From positions 16,119-80,118 of the forward strand of contig CAZHUG010000002.1 in the NCBI GenBank assembly GCA_964535405.1: a DNA stretch of 64,000 nt. Direction: 5' to 3'. Each line of letters begins with the position of its first letter. The stretch's first letter is position 1. The notes under the pieces are model-generated. The model was given only the letters and a program-made list of their open reading frames with translations. It was not told the origin of the DNA and searched no databases. The position numbers were made by a program, and so were the translations under genes. Below, piece after piece: positions 23,670 to 32,992 of this stretch. The DNA comes from Scatomorpha sp964535405. Its GTDB lineage: Bacteria > Bacillota > Clostridia > Oscillospirales > Oscillospiraceae.

Positions 23670-25625
23670 CTATATCTCCGGCTCAAAGGCGAAGCTTGCG
23701 AAATACGCGCTCCAGATCGCGTCGCCTATGCGCCCGCCCTGTTTCACATCCCCGATGGGAACAACATTCTTAAACTCCGCCTCAAATGCCTCGATCGCGG
23801 CACGATCCGGCCTGACGCCGAGGGAGAGGACGACGCTCTGCGCCGCAAGCCGCAGCTCGCAGTCGTCCGCCAGCCTGCGCAGGAGGACGGAATCCTCGCA
23901 AATTTCCGTGAGCATGTGCCCGGGCAGCAGCCTGACCCCGTGGGGCGTGAGCCTTCCCAGCTCGTCTTTTAGCACCGGCGCGAAGATGCCCGGGCCGATC
24001 TGCGCCTGCATCTCGACAATCGTGATGTCCGCCGCCGCGTCGTATTGATAGAGCTTTTCCGCGGCCTCCAGCCCCGTCTGCCCGCTGCCGATGATGACGA
24101 TCTTGCCCGCGGGAAATGCCGTGCCGTCCACAACGTCCGCGGCAAGGCACACATTGCCGCCCCGCGCGCCGGGTATCGGCGGTATGATCGGCCTTGCGCC
24201 GGCGGCGAGGAAAACTGCCGCGGGATTATAGCGCCGCACAAGCTCCGGCGTTGCGCTGGTGTTGAAGATAATCTTCACGCCCGCGCGGAGCATCTCGTTT
24301 TCCAAACCCTCGAGCATCGCGGTAATTTTGTCCTTGTAGTCCGCGAGCTTCGTCGTTATGTACGCCCCGCCGCCGAGGTGATCGTCCTTTTCGAACAGTG
24401 TGACCTTGAAGCCGCGCTTTGCCAGAATGAGCGCGGCCTGCATGCCCGCGGGCCCGCCGCCGACGACCACGATCGGGCGGTTTTTGCCGTCCATCGGCAT
24501 TCTGTCGCGGTTGAAAACCGCTTCATAGCCCAGCTCGGGATTGACCGTGCAGCGCGTGAGCCGCCTGGTTGACATGTCCTCCTCCAGACAGCGCAGGCAG
24601 GAAATACAGCGGCGAATCTCGTCGCTCCGCCCCTCTTTCGCCTTGCGCGTCCACTCGGGATCCGCCAGCTGGGCGCGCGCAGTGGCGACGAAGTCGCAGC
24701 AGTCCTCCTCGAGCAATTGCTCCGCGAAATCCGGCTCCTTTACCGTGTTCACGGCGATGACGGGTATGCTCACCGCCTTTTTAACGGCCCTGGACACATC
24801 CCTGTGCCAGCCCTGACTCTTGCTCACGACATCCGTGCTGAAGGAGATGGAGACGTTCAGCGCGTCCGCCCCCGCGGCCTCATAGAGCTTCGCAAATTGC
24901 AGCGCATCCTCCAGCGTGATATCACCCGGGAAATCGTCGTCATAGGTCTGACCGGAGATGCGGATGCTCACGGGAAAGTCCCTGCCGCAGGCTTTTTTGA
25001 TGCCCTTTATGATGTTCACGGCGAAGCGCGCGCGGTTCTCGTAGGAGCCGCCGTACTCATCCTCGCGCAGGTTAAAATGCCCGCTCATGAACTGATGGAT
25101 GAGGTACCTGTGCGCCCCGTGCAGCTCCACCCCGTCCACCCCCGCAAGCTGACAGCGCAGGGCGGCGGCGATAAAATCCTGTTCGAGGGCCTTAATCTGC
25201 TCTATCGTGAAGGCCCGCGGCGCGACCGCCGCATTTTTGCCCTTCACAGCCGAGCAGGAGTAGGTGACCCCGCCGTTCAGCTCGGCTCTGGCGGAGCCGC
25301 CGCTGTGCTGCAGCTGGGCGAAAAGCTTGCAGCCGTAGACATGCACGCGGGCGGCAAGCTCCATGAGTCCGGGGATGATTTCATCGCGCGAGGCATCCAT
25401 CTGCCTGCGCGCCAGCGTGCCGTGCTCGGCGTTCACCCTGCAGCATTCGCTGATTATAAGCCCCACGCCGCCCTTTGCCCGCGCCTCGTAAAAGGCCATC
25501 AGCCGCTCGCCCGGCTCACCGTTGAGTTCCGAGTAATTTGGCGTCATCGGCGGCATGACCACGCGGTTTCTTATGCGGCAGGCACCGATGCGCCCGGGTG
25601 TAAACAGTCTCTTGTATTCTTCCAT
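23670..25625 (-). CDS. FadH/BaiCD-type NADH:flavin oxidoreductase, copy 2
   Basis: The protein is 651 aa with the Old Yellow Enzyme barrel (VELHGAHRYLIHQFMSGHFNLREDEYGG), a cysteine motif CISCLRC followed by a fourth Cys (LTRC) and a FAD/NAD(P) half (VVVGGGPAGMQAALI, IVIIGSGQTGLEAAE). The barrel motif has R in place of the G of HGYL, and the Fe-S spacing is C-x2-C-x2-C, one residue shorter than copies 1 and 3. It probably reduces a C=C bond of a substrate imported by the adjacent permeases. Two dehydrogenases upstream in the same direction suggest an alcohol or ketone step. Confidence 0.9.
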   Translation of the reverse strand: MEEYKRLFTPGRIGACRIRNRVVMPPMTPNYSELNGEPGERLMAFYEARAKGGVGLIISECCRVNAEHGTLARRQMDASRDEIIPGLMELAARVHVYGCKLFAQLQHSGGSARAELNGGVTYSCSAVKGKNAAVAPRAFTIEQIKALEQDFIAAALRCQLAGVDGVELHGAHRYLIHQFMSGHFNLREDEYGGSYENRARFAVNIIKGIKKACGRDFPVSIRISGQTYDDDFPGDITLEDALQFAKLYEAAGADALNVSISFSTDVVSKSQGWHRDVSRAVKKAVSIPVIAVNTVKEPDFAEQLLEEDCCDFVATARAQLADPEWTRKAKEGRSDEIRRCISCLRCLEEDMSTRRLTRCTVNPELGYEAVFNRDRMPMDGKNRPIVVVGGGPAGMQAALILAKRGFKVTLFEKDDHLGGGAYITTKLADYKDKITAMLEGLENEMLRAGVKIIFNTSATPELVRRYNPAAVFLAAGARPIIPPIPGARGGNVCLAADVVDGTAFPAGKIVIIGSGQTGLEAAEKLYQYDAAADITIVEMQAQIGPGIFAPVLKDELGRLTPHGVRLLPGHMLTEICEDSVLLRRLADDCELRLAAQSVVLSLGVRPDRAAIEAFEAEFKNVVPIGDVKQGGRIGDAIWSAYFASFAFEPEI

Positions 25626-25666
25626 AGCTTCTCCTTAGCTTCTCCTTATATATAATGTAGAATGAC

Positions 25667-26428
25667 CTACAGCGCCTTGCACAGGGAGCCGCCGTTGACG
25701 CCGATCACCTGCCCGCTTATGTAGCTTGCGCCCTCGGAGCACAAAAACGCGGCGCAGAGCCCGATCTCCCTCGGCGTGCCGATCCTGCCCACGGGACAGC
25801 CGCGGCCGAGACGCTCAAGCGCCTCCTGCGGGTATTTTTCCAGTATGGGCGAATTTATGACCCCGCAGGCGATGGTGTTCACGTTCACGCCCAGCGGCGT
25901 GAAATCGCGGCACATATAGGCTGTGAGCGTGACGAGCCCGGCCTTGCCCGCGCCGTAGTCAACCCCTGTGCCCCCGCCGCCCGTCTGTCCGGCTGCAGAG
26001 CCGATGTTCACAATCCTGCCGCCACTCTCCCGCAGGAGTGGGAAGAACTTTTGCGACATGTAAAACGGAGCTGTGAGCAGGCATTTTATCGTGCTGTCCC
26101 AGCACTCGGGCGGCGTGTCCAGAACGTCCTTGCAGCCCGGCGTGCCGTGCCCCGCGTTGTTTATGAGAAAATCCAGCCTGCCGTATTTCTCCGACACGAT
26201 GTGAAACAGCCTGTCTATATCCTCTGTTTTTTCCACGTCGGTCTGGATAAATATGCAGTCGACACCCTTTGCACGCAGAGACTCGACAACCGCGTCCGCG
26301 TTATTTCTGCTGTTTCGAGCGGCGATGATGATTGCCGCGCCCATATCCGCCAGCACCCGCGCGATGCCCTCGCCGATGCCCTGATTGCCGCCGGTGACAA
26401 GGGCGATTTTACCTGAAAAGTCATACAT
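25667..26428 (-). CDS. Short-chain dehydrogenase/reductase
   Basis: The protein is 253 aa from ATG 26428, chosen over a GTG 21 nt earlier because GGGGGTG sits 7 nt upstream. It has the NAD(P) loop TGGNQGIG, NNAGHG, the catalytic YGAGK and the C-terminal SYISGQVIGVNGG typical of classical SDRs (FabG-like). It would oxidise or reduce a hydroxyl/keto group. It follows another SDR by 30 bp and precedes the reductase at 23670, so the three likely act in sequence. Confidence 0.88.
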   Translation of the reverse strand: MYDFSGKIALVTGGNQGIGEGIARVLADMGAAIIIAARNSRNNADAVVESLRAKGVDCIFIQTDVEKTEDIDRLFHIVSEKYGRLDFLINNAGHGTPGCKDVLDTPPECWDSTIKCLLTAPFYMSQKFFPLLRESGGRIVNIGSAAGQTGGGGTGVDYGAGKAGLVTLTAYMCRDFTPLGVNVNTIACGVINSPILEKYPQEALERLGRGCPVGRIGTPREIGLCAAFLCSEGASYISGQVIGVNGGSLCKAL

Positions 26429-26458
26429 TGCTTGCACCCCCAATTTCACTAAATTTCA

Positions 26459-27217
26459 TTATCTGAACCACGCCCCGCCGTTTATATCGACGCACTGCCC
26501 CGTGATGAAGGCGCTGCTCTCACTGCAAAGAAAACGCACGAGCCCCGCAACCTCCCAGGATTCGCCGATCCGCCCGAGCGGGATGGCGGCCCTTGCGCCC
26601 TCAAGCGCCGTCTTTGAAACGCCCGGCGCGCGGAGAATTTCGGTGTTGATCACCCCGGGCGCGACGCAGTTGACGTTTATCCCCGAGGGGCTCAGGTCGC
26701 GCGCGAAGGTGCGCGTCATGTTCACCACGCCGGCCTTTGCGCTGGCGTAGGCCGGACTTCCGAGCGCGCCGACCTTAAATGCCGCGGCGGAAGCGATATT
26801 CACGATCTTGCCGGACTTTCCGGCTCTCATGAGCCTGCCCGCGGCCTGCGAGCAATAGAAAACGCTGTACAGGTCGTTTTGAAGGATGTAGTTCCACAGC
26901 TCAATGGGCACCTTTGCGGCGTTTCGCTCGTTCCCGCTGCCCTCTCCGGCGTTGTTGACGAGATAGTCCACCCCGCCGTATTCTTCCGCCACAAGCTTGA
27001 ACAGCGCCTCGACCTGCTTGTGGTCGGACACGTCAGTCTGCACATATTTCGCCTTGTAGCCCGCCTCGACTAGCTCCGTCTCCACCGGCAGACCGGTTTC
27101 CGGGACTCTCGAAACAAGGATTGTAGTCGCGCCCTGCTCGCAGAACATTCGGGCAATCGCCTTGCCGATGCCGCGGCTCGTGCCGGTGACGACGGCAATC
27201 TTACCTGCAAATTCCAT
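26459..27217 (-). CDS. Short-chain dehydrogenase/reductase
   Basis: This 252 aa classical SDR has TGTSRGIG, NNAGEG, catalytic YASAK and AFITGQCVDINGG at the C-terminus. It is the first gene of the minus-strand operon that runs to 20706, and is divergent from the TetR-type regulator at 27510. The pair of SDRs next to a FadH-type reductase resembles bile-acid or steroid transforming clusters in layout, but the substrate is unknown. Confidence 0.88.
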   Translation of the reverse strand: MEFAGKIAVVTGTSRGIGKAIARMFCEQGATTILVSRVPETGLPVETELVEAGYKAKYVQTDVSDHKQVEALFKLVAEEYGGVDYLVNNAGEGSGNERNAAKVPIELWNYILQNDLYSVFYCSQAAGRLMRAGKSGKIVNIASAAAFKVGALGSPAYASAKAGVVNMTRTFARDLSPSGINVNCVAPGVINTEILRAPGVSKTALEGARAAIPLGRIGESWEVAGLVRFLCSESSAFITGQCVDINGGAWFR

Positions 27218-27509
27218 AAAATCTTCCTCTCTTCCAAAATTTCACGCGGCTGTGCGATGGTTTTTCCACAGCTCAACTTGAGTTTACAGGGATTGATACT
27301 TTTTGAACATTGTCGGACAGACAGATAATTGTCACATCATTAACAATGACATTATGATTCACAAAATTGACATTTCCGGCGCAAAGTTCAGCTTTTATGA
27401 ATTTTTTGCCAGAAGATTAGGCTCATACTTTGTCTTTACTCGGGGCGGAAAGAATGTTATTATTATTTCAATCTCAACTTCTGCCGTCAAACAATTCATT
27501 AGGAGTGAT

Positions 27510-28205
27510 ATGATGTCTACAATTTCAAAACTGTCGCCAACGCAGAGGATCCTTTGTTTTGCTCTCGATGATCTGGTCAAGGACTGCTCTATTGACGATG
27601 TTCTGACCAAGGATATCTATGAAAGTGCGGGCTTGAGCGCGAACACCTTTTACTATCACTTCAAGGACAAATATGACTGCGCCTCCCTGCTCGTGAAGAT
27701 CTATGAGTGCAGGCTGCACAAGCGCTATAGCGGCAGTGTGCAGAGTTTTTATGAGTATATCGCCAGCGGCGATTTTATTGTCAGCAACCTGACTGACAGC
27801 GAGCTGCCGTCTGAAGCGTATGAGGGGCTCAGCCGGCTTTTGCTCTGTCTGAACAAGGAGTTTGACAAGATTTCATACTCCGTTCCGTTCTGGCGGAAAA
27901 ATGCGCATATATGGAAGAATATTCTCTCGTCCGAGGCTCAGAACAATCCGATGCTGGAGCATCAGGCGGCCTGGCTGTCGCTGTACAAGCTTGTGTTTTG
28001 CGACGCGAACTGGCTGAGCGGCATGGAGGTCAACTATCTTGCCGAGATGCTTTTGCAGAACCATCAGATTTTCTGGAAGACCTGCATATTGACTGACAAC
28101 TTCAGCGCCGCGGACATTGAGGCCGCCGCCTTCATCTGCAACCGGATCTCCTTCGGGATATATGACATTGCCATCTCCGAGGGCAAGGCGAAAAAGGCCC
28201 AATAA
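27510..28205 (+). CDS. TetR-type regulator of the neighbouring operon
   Basis: The protein is 231 aa from ATG 27510 after AGGAGTG; a longer reading upstream lacks a ribosome site. Residues about 25-60 (VLTKDIYESAGLSANTFYYHFKDKYDCASLLVK) form the TetR helix-turn-helix. The C-terminal part is helical, with several aromatic residues, as in ligand-binding TetR domains. It is divergent from the SDR-reductase-permease operon and ends at a strong terminator, so local repression or activation is likely. Confidence 0.8.
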   Translation: MMSTISKLSPTQRILCFALDDLVKDCSIDDVLTKDIYESAGLSANTFYYHFKDKYDCASLLVKIYECRLHKRYSGSVQSFYEYIASGDFIVSNLTDSELPSEAYEGLSRLLLCLNKEFDKISYSVPFWRKNAHIWKNILSSEAQNNPMLEHQAAWLSLYKLVFCDANWLSGMEVNYLAEMLLQNHQIFWKTCILTDNFSAADIEAAAFICNRISFGIYDIAISEGKAKKAQ

Positions 28206-28237
28206 CGCTTCCCATCGCGAAAGGGGAAAAAGGCAGT

Positions 28238-28285
28238 AAAAACAAGCGGGAGGTACTGATATATCAGTACCTCCCGCTTGTTTTT
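28238..28285. terminator. Perfect 24 bp palindrome, bidirectional terminator
   Basis: The arms AAAAACAAGCGGGAGGTACTG...CAGTACCTCCCGCTTGTTTTT pair over 24 bp with no unpaired base, flanked by A and T runs. It lies between two convergent genes. Confidence 0.85.
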
Positions 28286-28308
28286 GCTTTATCGGGGTGC
28301 TTTTGCCC

Positions 28309-29529
28309 CTAGCTCACGGTCACGATCTCGGACTGGGCAATCGCCTCGTCACTCAGCTCCTGCCCGATACCGGGAACCTCCGGCACGATGAGCCTGCCCG
28401 CCTCCGGCTGATAGTCAAACTTGCCTATGCGGCGAAATGCCTCCAGCGAGTTCCAGCTCAGATTTTCGTGGATGACAAAATTGGGGATGGCGGTCTCCGC
28501 GTGCAGCGTCGCCGCGCAGAGTATGGGGCCGGACATATTGTGTATCTGCACGCCGACGTCGTGAATGTTCGCAAAATCGCTGAGCTTTTTGAGCTCCGTG
28601 AAGCCGCCGATGATGCCCAGATCCGGCTGTGCGACGTCAATGGCCCGCTTCTCGATCAGACTCTGAAAGCCCCAGGCCGAGCCGATGCGCTCGCCCGTGG
28701 CGACAGGCGTTCTCACGTTTTTCTTAAACTCATAAGTAAAGCGGGGATTCAATGAGCTGCCCGGCTCCTCATAATACAGACAGCCGTATTGATCCAGCTC
28801 ACGGCCGACCTGTATCGACGTGTTCACGTCCATGAGCCCGTGAAACTCGATGATAATGTCCACATCGTTGCCGACAGCCTGCCGGATAGCGCCCACCCTG
28901 TTGGACACCACCTGAAGCTGGCGGCCCTTGATGAGCTTTTTCCACTCCCAGTCGGAGGCCCGCTCCGGAGGCTGACCAACCTTGTTGGAGCTTGCGGGCT
29001 TTCCCTCGTCGTCTGTCCAAAAGGGGTCTACCTTGATGCAGTCATAGCCCTCGCGCACGGCGTTCATGGCCTGATGAGCATATTCCTCGGGCGTGACGGG
29101 GATTTTTCGATCCGCGCCCCAGCCCAACTGGATCTGGCTGGCGTAGGTGCGGAGCTTGTCATTGGTCTTACCGCCCAGAAGCTTGTAAACCGGCAGACCG
29201 CAGACCTTTCCCTTGATATCCCAGCAGGCTATGTCGATGGCGCTGATAGCGGCAAAGACGATTGAGCCGCCCGCGTAGCTCCAGTATGCGTCGTGATAGA
29301 GCTTGCTCCAAATTTTCTCTGTGTCCATCGGGTCCATGCCGATTATCATGGGCGCAATTTCCTGTATGAATACCGGCGTCGCGTCGCGGCCCGATTTAAT
29401 GGGAATCCCCGCCTCGCCCCAGCCGCTAATGCCCGCGTCGGTGTTAATTCTCACGCAGCTGGGATACCAGTTGCGCTGAGGGGTTTCCTTGAGCCTGACT
29501 TTAAATATCTCTACACTTGTTATTTTCAT
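28309..29529 (-). CDS. Enolase-superfamily (mandelate racemase/sugar-acid dehydratase) protein
   Basis: The protein is 406 aa, with the N-terminal capping domain and C-terminal barrel. Metal ligands appear to be E228 (IIIEFHG), E254 (YYEEPG) and E280 (ATGERIG). H330 in QIHNMSGP and D303 in DVAQPDLGIIGG are likely acid/base residues. This layout fits acid-sugar dehydratases of the galactonate/mannonate type, which yield 2-keto-3-deoxy acids. It is the last gene of a run with a VOC protein and two SLC13 permeases, consistent with uptake and dehydration of a hydroxy acid. The exact substrate cannot be assigned. Confidence 0.85.
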   Translation of the reverse strand: MKITSVEIFKVRLKETPQRNWYPSCVRINTDAGISGWGEAGIPIKSGRDATPVFIQEIAPMIIGMDPMDTEKIWSKLYHDAYWSYAGGSIVFAAISAIDIACWDIKGKVCGLPVYKLLGGKTNDKLRTYASQIQLGWGADRKIPVTPEEYAHQAMNAVREGYDCIKVDPFWTDDEGKPASSNKVGQPPERASDWEWKKLIKGRQLQVVSNRVGAIRQAVGNDVDIIIEFHGLMDVNTSIQVGRELDQYGCLYYEEPGSSLNPRFTYEFKKNVRTPVATGERIGSAWGFQSLIEKRAIDVAQPDLGIIGGFTELKKLSDFANIHDVGVQIHNMSGPILCAATLHAETAIPNFVIHENLSWNSLEAFRRIGKFDYQPEAGRLIVPEVPGIGQELSDEAIAQSEIVTVS

Positions 29530-29563
29530 AAGTCTTTCCTTTCAGTTCGGTTTACCTCGGGGT

Positions 29564-29938
29564 CTAAACTTTGGCATCCTTGTGGAGCTGTACTATTTCA
29601 ATTTCATAGCCCTCCGGGTCACTTGCGAAAAATCCGAGCTGATAGCCGGAGTCTATAATCGCCCCGTCAACACAGCCGAGGGCGGAAAGTCTGTCATAGA
29701 CGGCCTGAATATCGTCTGTTTTAAACGCGATGTGACCGAAGTCCGCGCAATCCGGCTCATAGTCCGGAATGCTCAGCAGCTGCAGCATCACGTCGGATTC
29801 GTTTGTGGCGAGAAAGACAGAGAGCGCCCCGTTTTTGTGCTTTCTAATGGTCGCGATGTGCATGTTGAAGGCCTTGCTGTAGAACCCAATTTCCTCGGAC
29901 AGCCTGCCCACCTTGATACAGGTATGATCGAATATCAT
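29564..29938 (-). CDS. VOC (glyoxalase-like) family protein
   Basis: This 124 aa protein shows two beta-alpha-beta-beta-beta units: FDHTCIKVGRLSEEIGFYSKAF and FGHIAFKTDDIQAVYDRLSALG, ending DPEGYEIEIVQ. The glyoxalase-type metal residues would be H4, E near the middle, H69-region and E of YEIE. Members act as lyases, epimerases or resistance proteins. Position next to the enolase-type dehydratase suggests an isomerase or epimerase step in the same pathway. Confidence 0.8.
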   Translation of the reverse strand: MIFDHTCIKVGRLSEEIGFYSKAFNMHIATIRKHKNGALSVFLATNESDVMLQLLSIPDYEPDCADFGHIAFKTDDIQAVYDRLSALGCVDGAIIDSGYQLGFFASDPEGYEIEIVQLHKDAKV

Positions 29939-29980
29939 GTTTACTTTTCCTTCTTTTGCCTTAGTAAGAAAATATTTTTG

Positions 29981-31423
29981 CTACAGGAGCAGGGGCATAA
30001 GGGTGAAATACGCGATGCCGCCTGTTAGAATGACCAGAACCGACAGAACCATGCTGTATTTGGCCACCCCGCCGGTGCTGATCCACTCTTTTTTGCTGTG
30101 GAGCAGCGCAGCCTGCGGATTTGCGGACGGCAGGGCTATCGACGAATTGGACGCAATGCTCACGATGCAGGCAAGCACATTGAGTGAAATGCCGACTGTG
30201 GGCGCGTAAATTGACGCTATATTGAACAGCATCAGGCAAACAGAAACGTTCCCCATAAAGGTCGTGGCTATAACCGTCACAATCATAATAATCATGAGAA
30301 ACAGAAAGCCGTTCGACCCGAACACATTGGCCAGCAGGCCTTGTATTGTGGCGCTGATGCCCAGGTTCCCGTCATTGAGGATTTCCGCCAGCGGCATATT
30401 GAACACTATCAGGAATATTATCTGCCAGGGGACGGCCTTCGCGCCCTTGACTATATCCACAAGCGCTTCATTTTTGTCCGTTCTTCTGGCGAAGGCCATC
30501 AGCACGATGAATACAAGGAATATTCCCGAGGTGCTGATAGAGCTCAGGAATTTGCCCACGACGGTTCTGCCGGCAAGAAAGCTCTCGGCCACCAGCAAAA
30601 CAAACAGGGCATATGTCATGCCGAGAATCGCCTTTTGATAGCCTGACAGTTCCGTTTTCTCTTCAAATCCTCCGCCGTCATTGACCTTACTGACGTCGGG
30701 ACGAAATACCCGCTTGCACAGCAGCAGATATATTGCCAGCGCGCCAGCGCCGATAAACACCGAGCAGAGAAAATACGGCACGAGCGGCACATTCCCGCCC
30801 GCCGCGCGGATATAGCCGACAAGGATTGCGTCCGGAGTCCTGAAGGTCCATATCGAGCCGCCCATGAAGCTTGCGAAGGTGATCCCGACCATCATGAGCA
30901 GGGGGTATTTGTCACCCTTTTTGTAGCCGAGCCTCTTCGCGTAATTGCAAAAGACCTCCAGCCCGACCATCAGTGCCGCCATTTGGCTTATGAGCGCCGC
31001 GACAAAATAGACCGCCGCTATGAACAGTGTCGACATCACCCAGGGGCGACCGCGGGCGATCTTTCGCGTGACTATGGCCTTGATCAAATAGTCGGATACT
31101 CCGGAGTCGGACACAAAAAAGGTGTATATACATGTAAGCAGAACGAATATAACCGTGGTGTTTCCGAAGCCCCGCGACAGGTATTCCGGCAGGGAGATAT
31201 AACCCGTCATGGATATGAGTATCATTGCCAAAAAGCTGGGCCAGGCGAGGTCTACCAGGGCCCATAAAACGATAGTCCCCAGATATATCCCGAGTATTGT
31301 CATGCCCGTGTCGGTAATTTCACCGAGATTTGGCATGAGGCATACGAACAGAATGACAAAAAGGCCGGACAGGCACTTGAGATAATAGAGCTTGTTTCGT
31401 CTCGTCAACGCATTTTCAGACAT
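29981..31423 (-). CDS. SLC13 / DASS-type anion permease
   Basis: The protein is 480 aa with about 12 hydrophobic segments. The second-half motif SIASNSSIALPSANPQAALLH is a good match to the SLC13/CitT substrate loop (SNSS...P), and TFMGNVSVCLMLFN lies in the other repeat. It is related to the protein at 31478, sharing WTFR(T/S)P, VRP-type cytosolic loops and PS(A/S)NP(Q/V)A. Likely substrate: a carboxylate processed by the neighbouring dehydratase. A GGGAGG site precedes the start. Confidence 0.82.
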   Translation of the reverse strand: MSENALTRRNKLYYLKCLSGLFVILFVCLMPNLGEITDTGMTILGIYLGTIVLWALVDLAWPSFLAMILISMTGYISLPEYLSRGFGNTTVIFVLLTCIYTFFVSDSGVSDYLIKAIVTRKIARGRPWVMSTLFIAAVYFVAALISQMAALMVGLEVFCNYAKRLGYKKGDKYPLLMMVGITFASFMGGSIWTFRTPDAILVGYIRAAGGNVPLVPYFLCSVFIGAGALAIYLLLCKRVFRPDVSKVNDGGGFEEKTELSGYQKAILGMTYALFVLLVAESFLAGRTVVGKFLSSISTSGIFLVFIVLMAFARRTDKNEALVDIVKGAKAVPWQIIFLIVFNMPLAEILNDGNLGISATIQGLLANVFGSNGFLFLMIIMIVTVIATTFMGNVSVCLMLFNIASIYAPTVGISLNVLACIVSIASNSSIALPSANPQAALLHSKKEWISTGGVAKYSMVLSVLVILTGGIAYFTLMPLLL

Positions 31424-31477
31424 ATATATTATCCTCCCGTTTTAATCTAACCGGGCTTAGCTCTGCCCCCTTCCGCT

Positions 31478-32929
31478 TCAACCAAAAATCCAGCCGCCGA
31501 ACACGAGCCATATGATGATGGCGGAGAGGAATGTCAGCACCAGCGCCACTCCGGCGTAGAGATATATCTGCTTGGGCGTGACCCAGTCGCTCTGGCCGTG
31601 AAGCATCGCGGCAACAGGGTTCGACGACGGCAAAAGACAGATCGTCTGCGCCAGCATGACAGTCAGAAGCCCAAGCATTGCGAGGTTTATGCCCATAAGC
31701 TCGGCCACGGTGAAGGTCATCGTCCAGGAGATTACCGCCGCGGGCGTGTTTCCGATAAACGCGGTTATAATCAGTGAGATGACAGTAAACACGATGATGA
31801 ATATCAGTGTTCCGCCGCTGCCTCCGAAAAGGGGACCCAGAACACTTGTGATCGTCGCTGAGATCCCAAGCTCGGCATTTGTAAGCAGTCCGGCGATGGG
31901 CAGGTTTAGCACTAGCAGGTAAAAAACCGGCCAGGCGACCCCGTTTTTGGTTCCGCTGGCGATGTCCGCAAAGGCGCGGCCGGTCTCCTTTTGCCGTATA
32001 ATCGCCATGGGAATAATCAGCATCAGGATGAGTCCCGAGTTTCCAAGTCCGGAGAGGAAGGCGCCGATTGACGTGCTTGCGGGGATGAGACTCTGGAGCA
32101 TGAACATGACGATCAAAAGCGCAAGACAGAACAAAAGCTGCTTCTGATATTTTGTCAGCTTAGGAGCCTCTTGGAATTCATATTCCTGCCTGGACTTGGA
32201 CACATCTATCTTGAAGATGAACTTGCCGACAAGGATATAAAGAGCAAGCATTATCCATGTAAAGCAGAAGGCTGCGACCGCAAAACTTATGAAGTTCACG
32301 GAATATCCTGCCTCGGCAACGTATCCGATAATTATATTACCCGGACTGCGGAATGTCCACATGGACGTTCCCCCGAGACCTGCCAGTGCCATGCCGACCA
32401 TCACAAACACCGGATAGGCCTCGCCTTTTTTATAGCCGACATTTCTGGCGTATTGTGTGAACAGGGCCCAGGCGATGACAATGCCGCCCGTGACGCTCAC
32501 GAGTGAGCCGACGGCATAGGCGGACAGGAAGAATACGACCGCGATCACCCAGGGACGCCCGCGGGTAAACTTCTGCCTCACAATCGTGGTGGCGATATAG
32601 GTTGTGACACCGGAGGCGTTTATGAACTCCGCGAATATGAAGCAGAGCCACACGAAAATGAGGGATGAATTGCCCCAGCCGCTGCTGAGATAGGCGCCGA
32701 TTGTAGTATGTCCAGACAGGCCGATGAGCACGCAGGCGAGCAGGCTCGGCCAGATGAGGTCGGTCGTTATCCACAGGAAGATCGTTCCGATGTAGATTCC
32801 GAATATTTTCGTTCCTACCTCACTCATCATCCCGATTGGCGGAATTATGTGGAAAATAAGTATTGTGAGAATCCCGATAGCTGCCTTTACGTAATATGTA
32901 GTGTTCTTCTTCCTCATAGTTTTTTCCAT
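31478..32929 (-). CDS. SLC13 / DASS-type anion permease
   Basis: The protein is 483 aa with about 12 membrane segments. It has TAFIGNTPAAVISW in one repeat half and TICLLPSSNPVAAMLHG in the other, the two Ser/Asn/Pro loops that bind anions in this family. It shares a common ancestor with the permease at 29981 (both carry GRPWV after the fourth segment and MWTFRSP/IWTFRTP). The adjacent pair may be a recent duplication with divided specificity. Confidence 0.82.
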   Translation of the reverse strand: MEKTMRKKNTTYYVKAAIGILTILIFHIIPPIGMMSEVGTKIFGIYIGTIFLWITTDLIWPSLLACVLIGLSGHTTIGAYLSSGWGNSSLIFVWLCFIFAEFINASGVTTYIATTIVRQKFTRGRPWVIAVVFFLSAYAVGSLVSVTGGIVIAWALFTQYARNVGYKKGEAYPVFVMVGMALAGLGGTSMWTFRSPGNIIIGYVAEAGYSVNFISFAVAAFCFTWIMLALYILVGKFIFKIDVSKSRQEYEFQEAPKLTKYQKQLLFCLALLIVMFMLQSLIPASTSIGAFLSGLGNSGLILMLIIPMAIIRQKETGRAFADIASGTKNGVAWPVFYLLVLNLPIAGLLTNAELGISATITSVLGPLFGGSGGTLIFIIVFTVISLIITAFIGNTPAAVISWTMTFTVAELMGINLAMLGLLTVMLAQTICLLPSSNPVAAMLHGQSDWVTPKQIYLYAGVALVLTFLSAIIIWLVFGGWIFG

Positions 32930-32992
32930 TTCTTTCAGCTCTTTTCCTTATACATTTTTTGTCATGTGTCAGAAGGGACGCGGCATGAAATT

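Noticed and set aside
28238..28285. Perfect palindrome considered as an insertion sequence end or attachment site
   Set aside because: It sits between two convergent stops with A/T runs on both sides and has no partner copy, so a terminator explains it.
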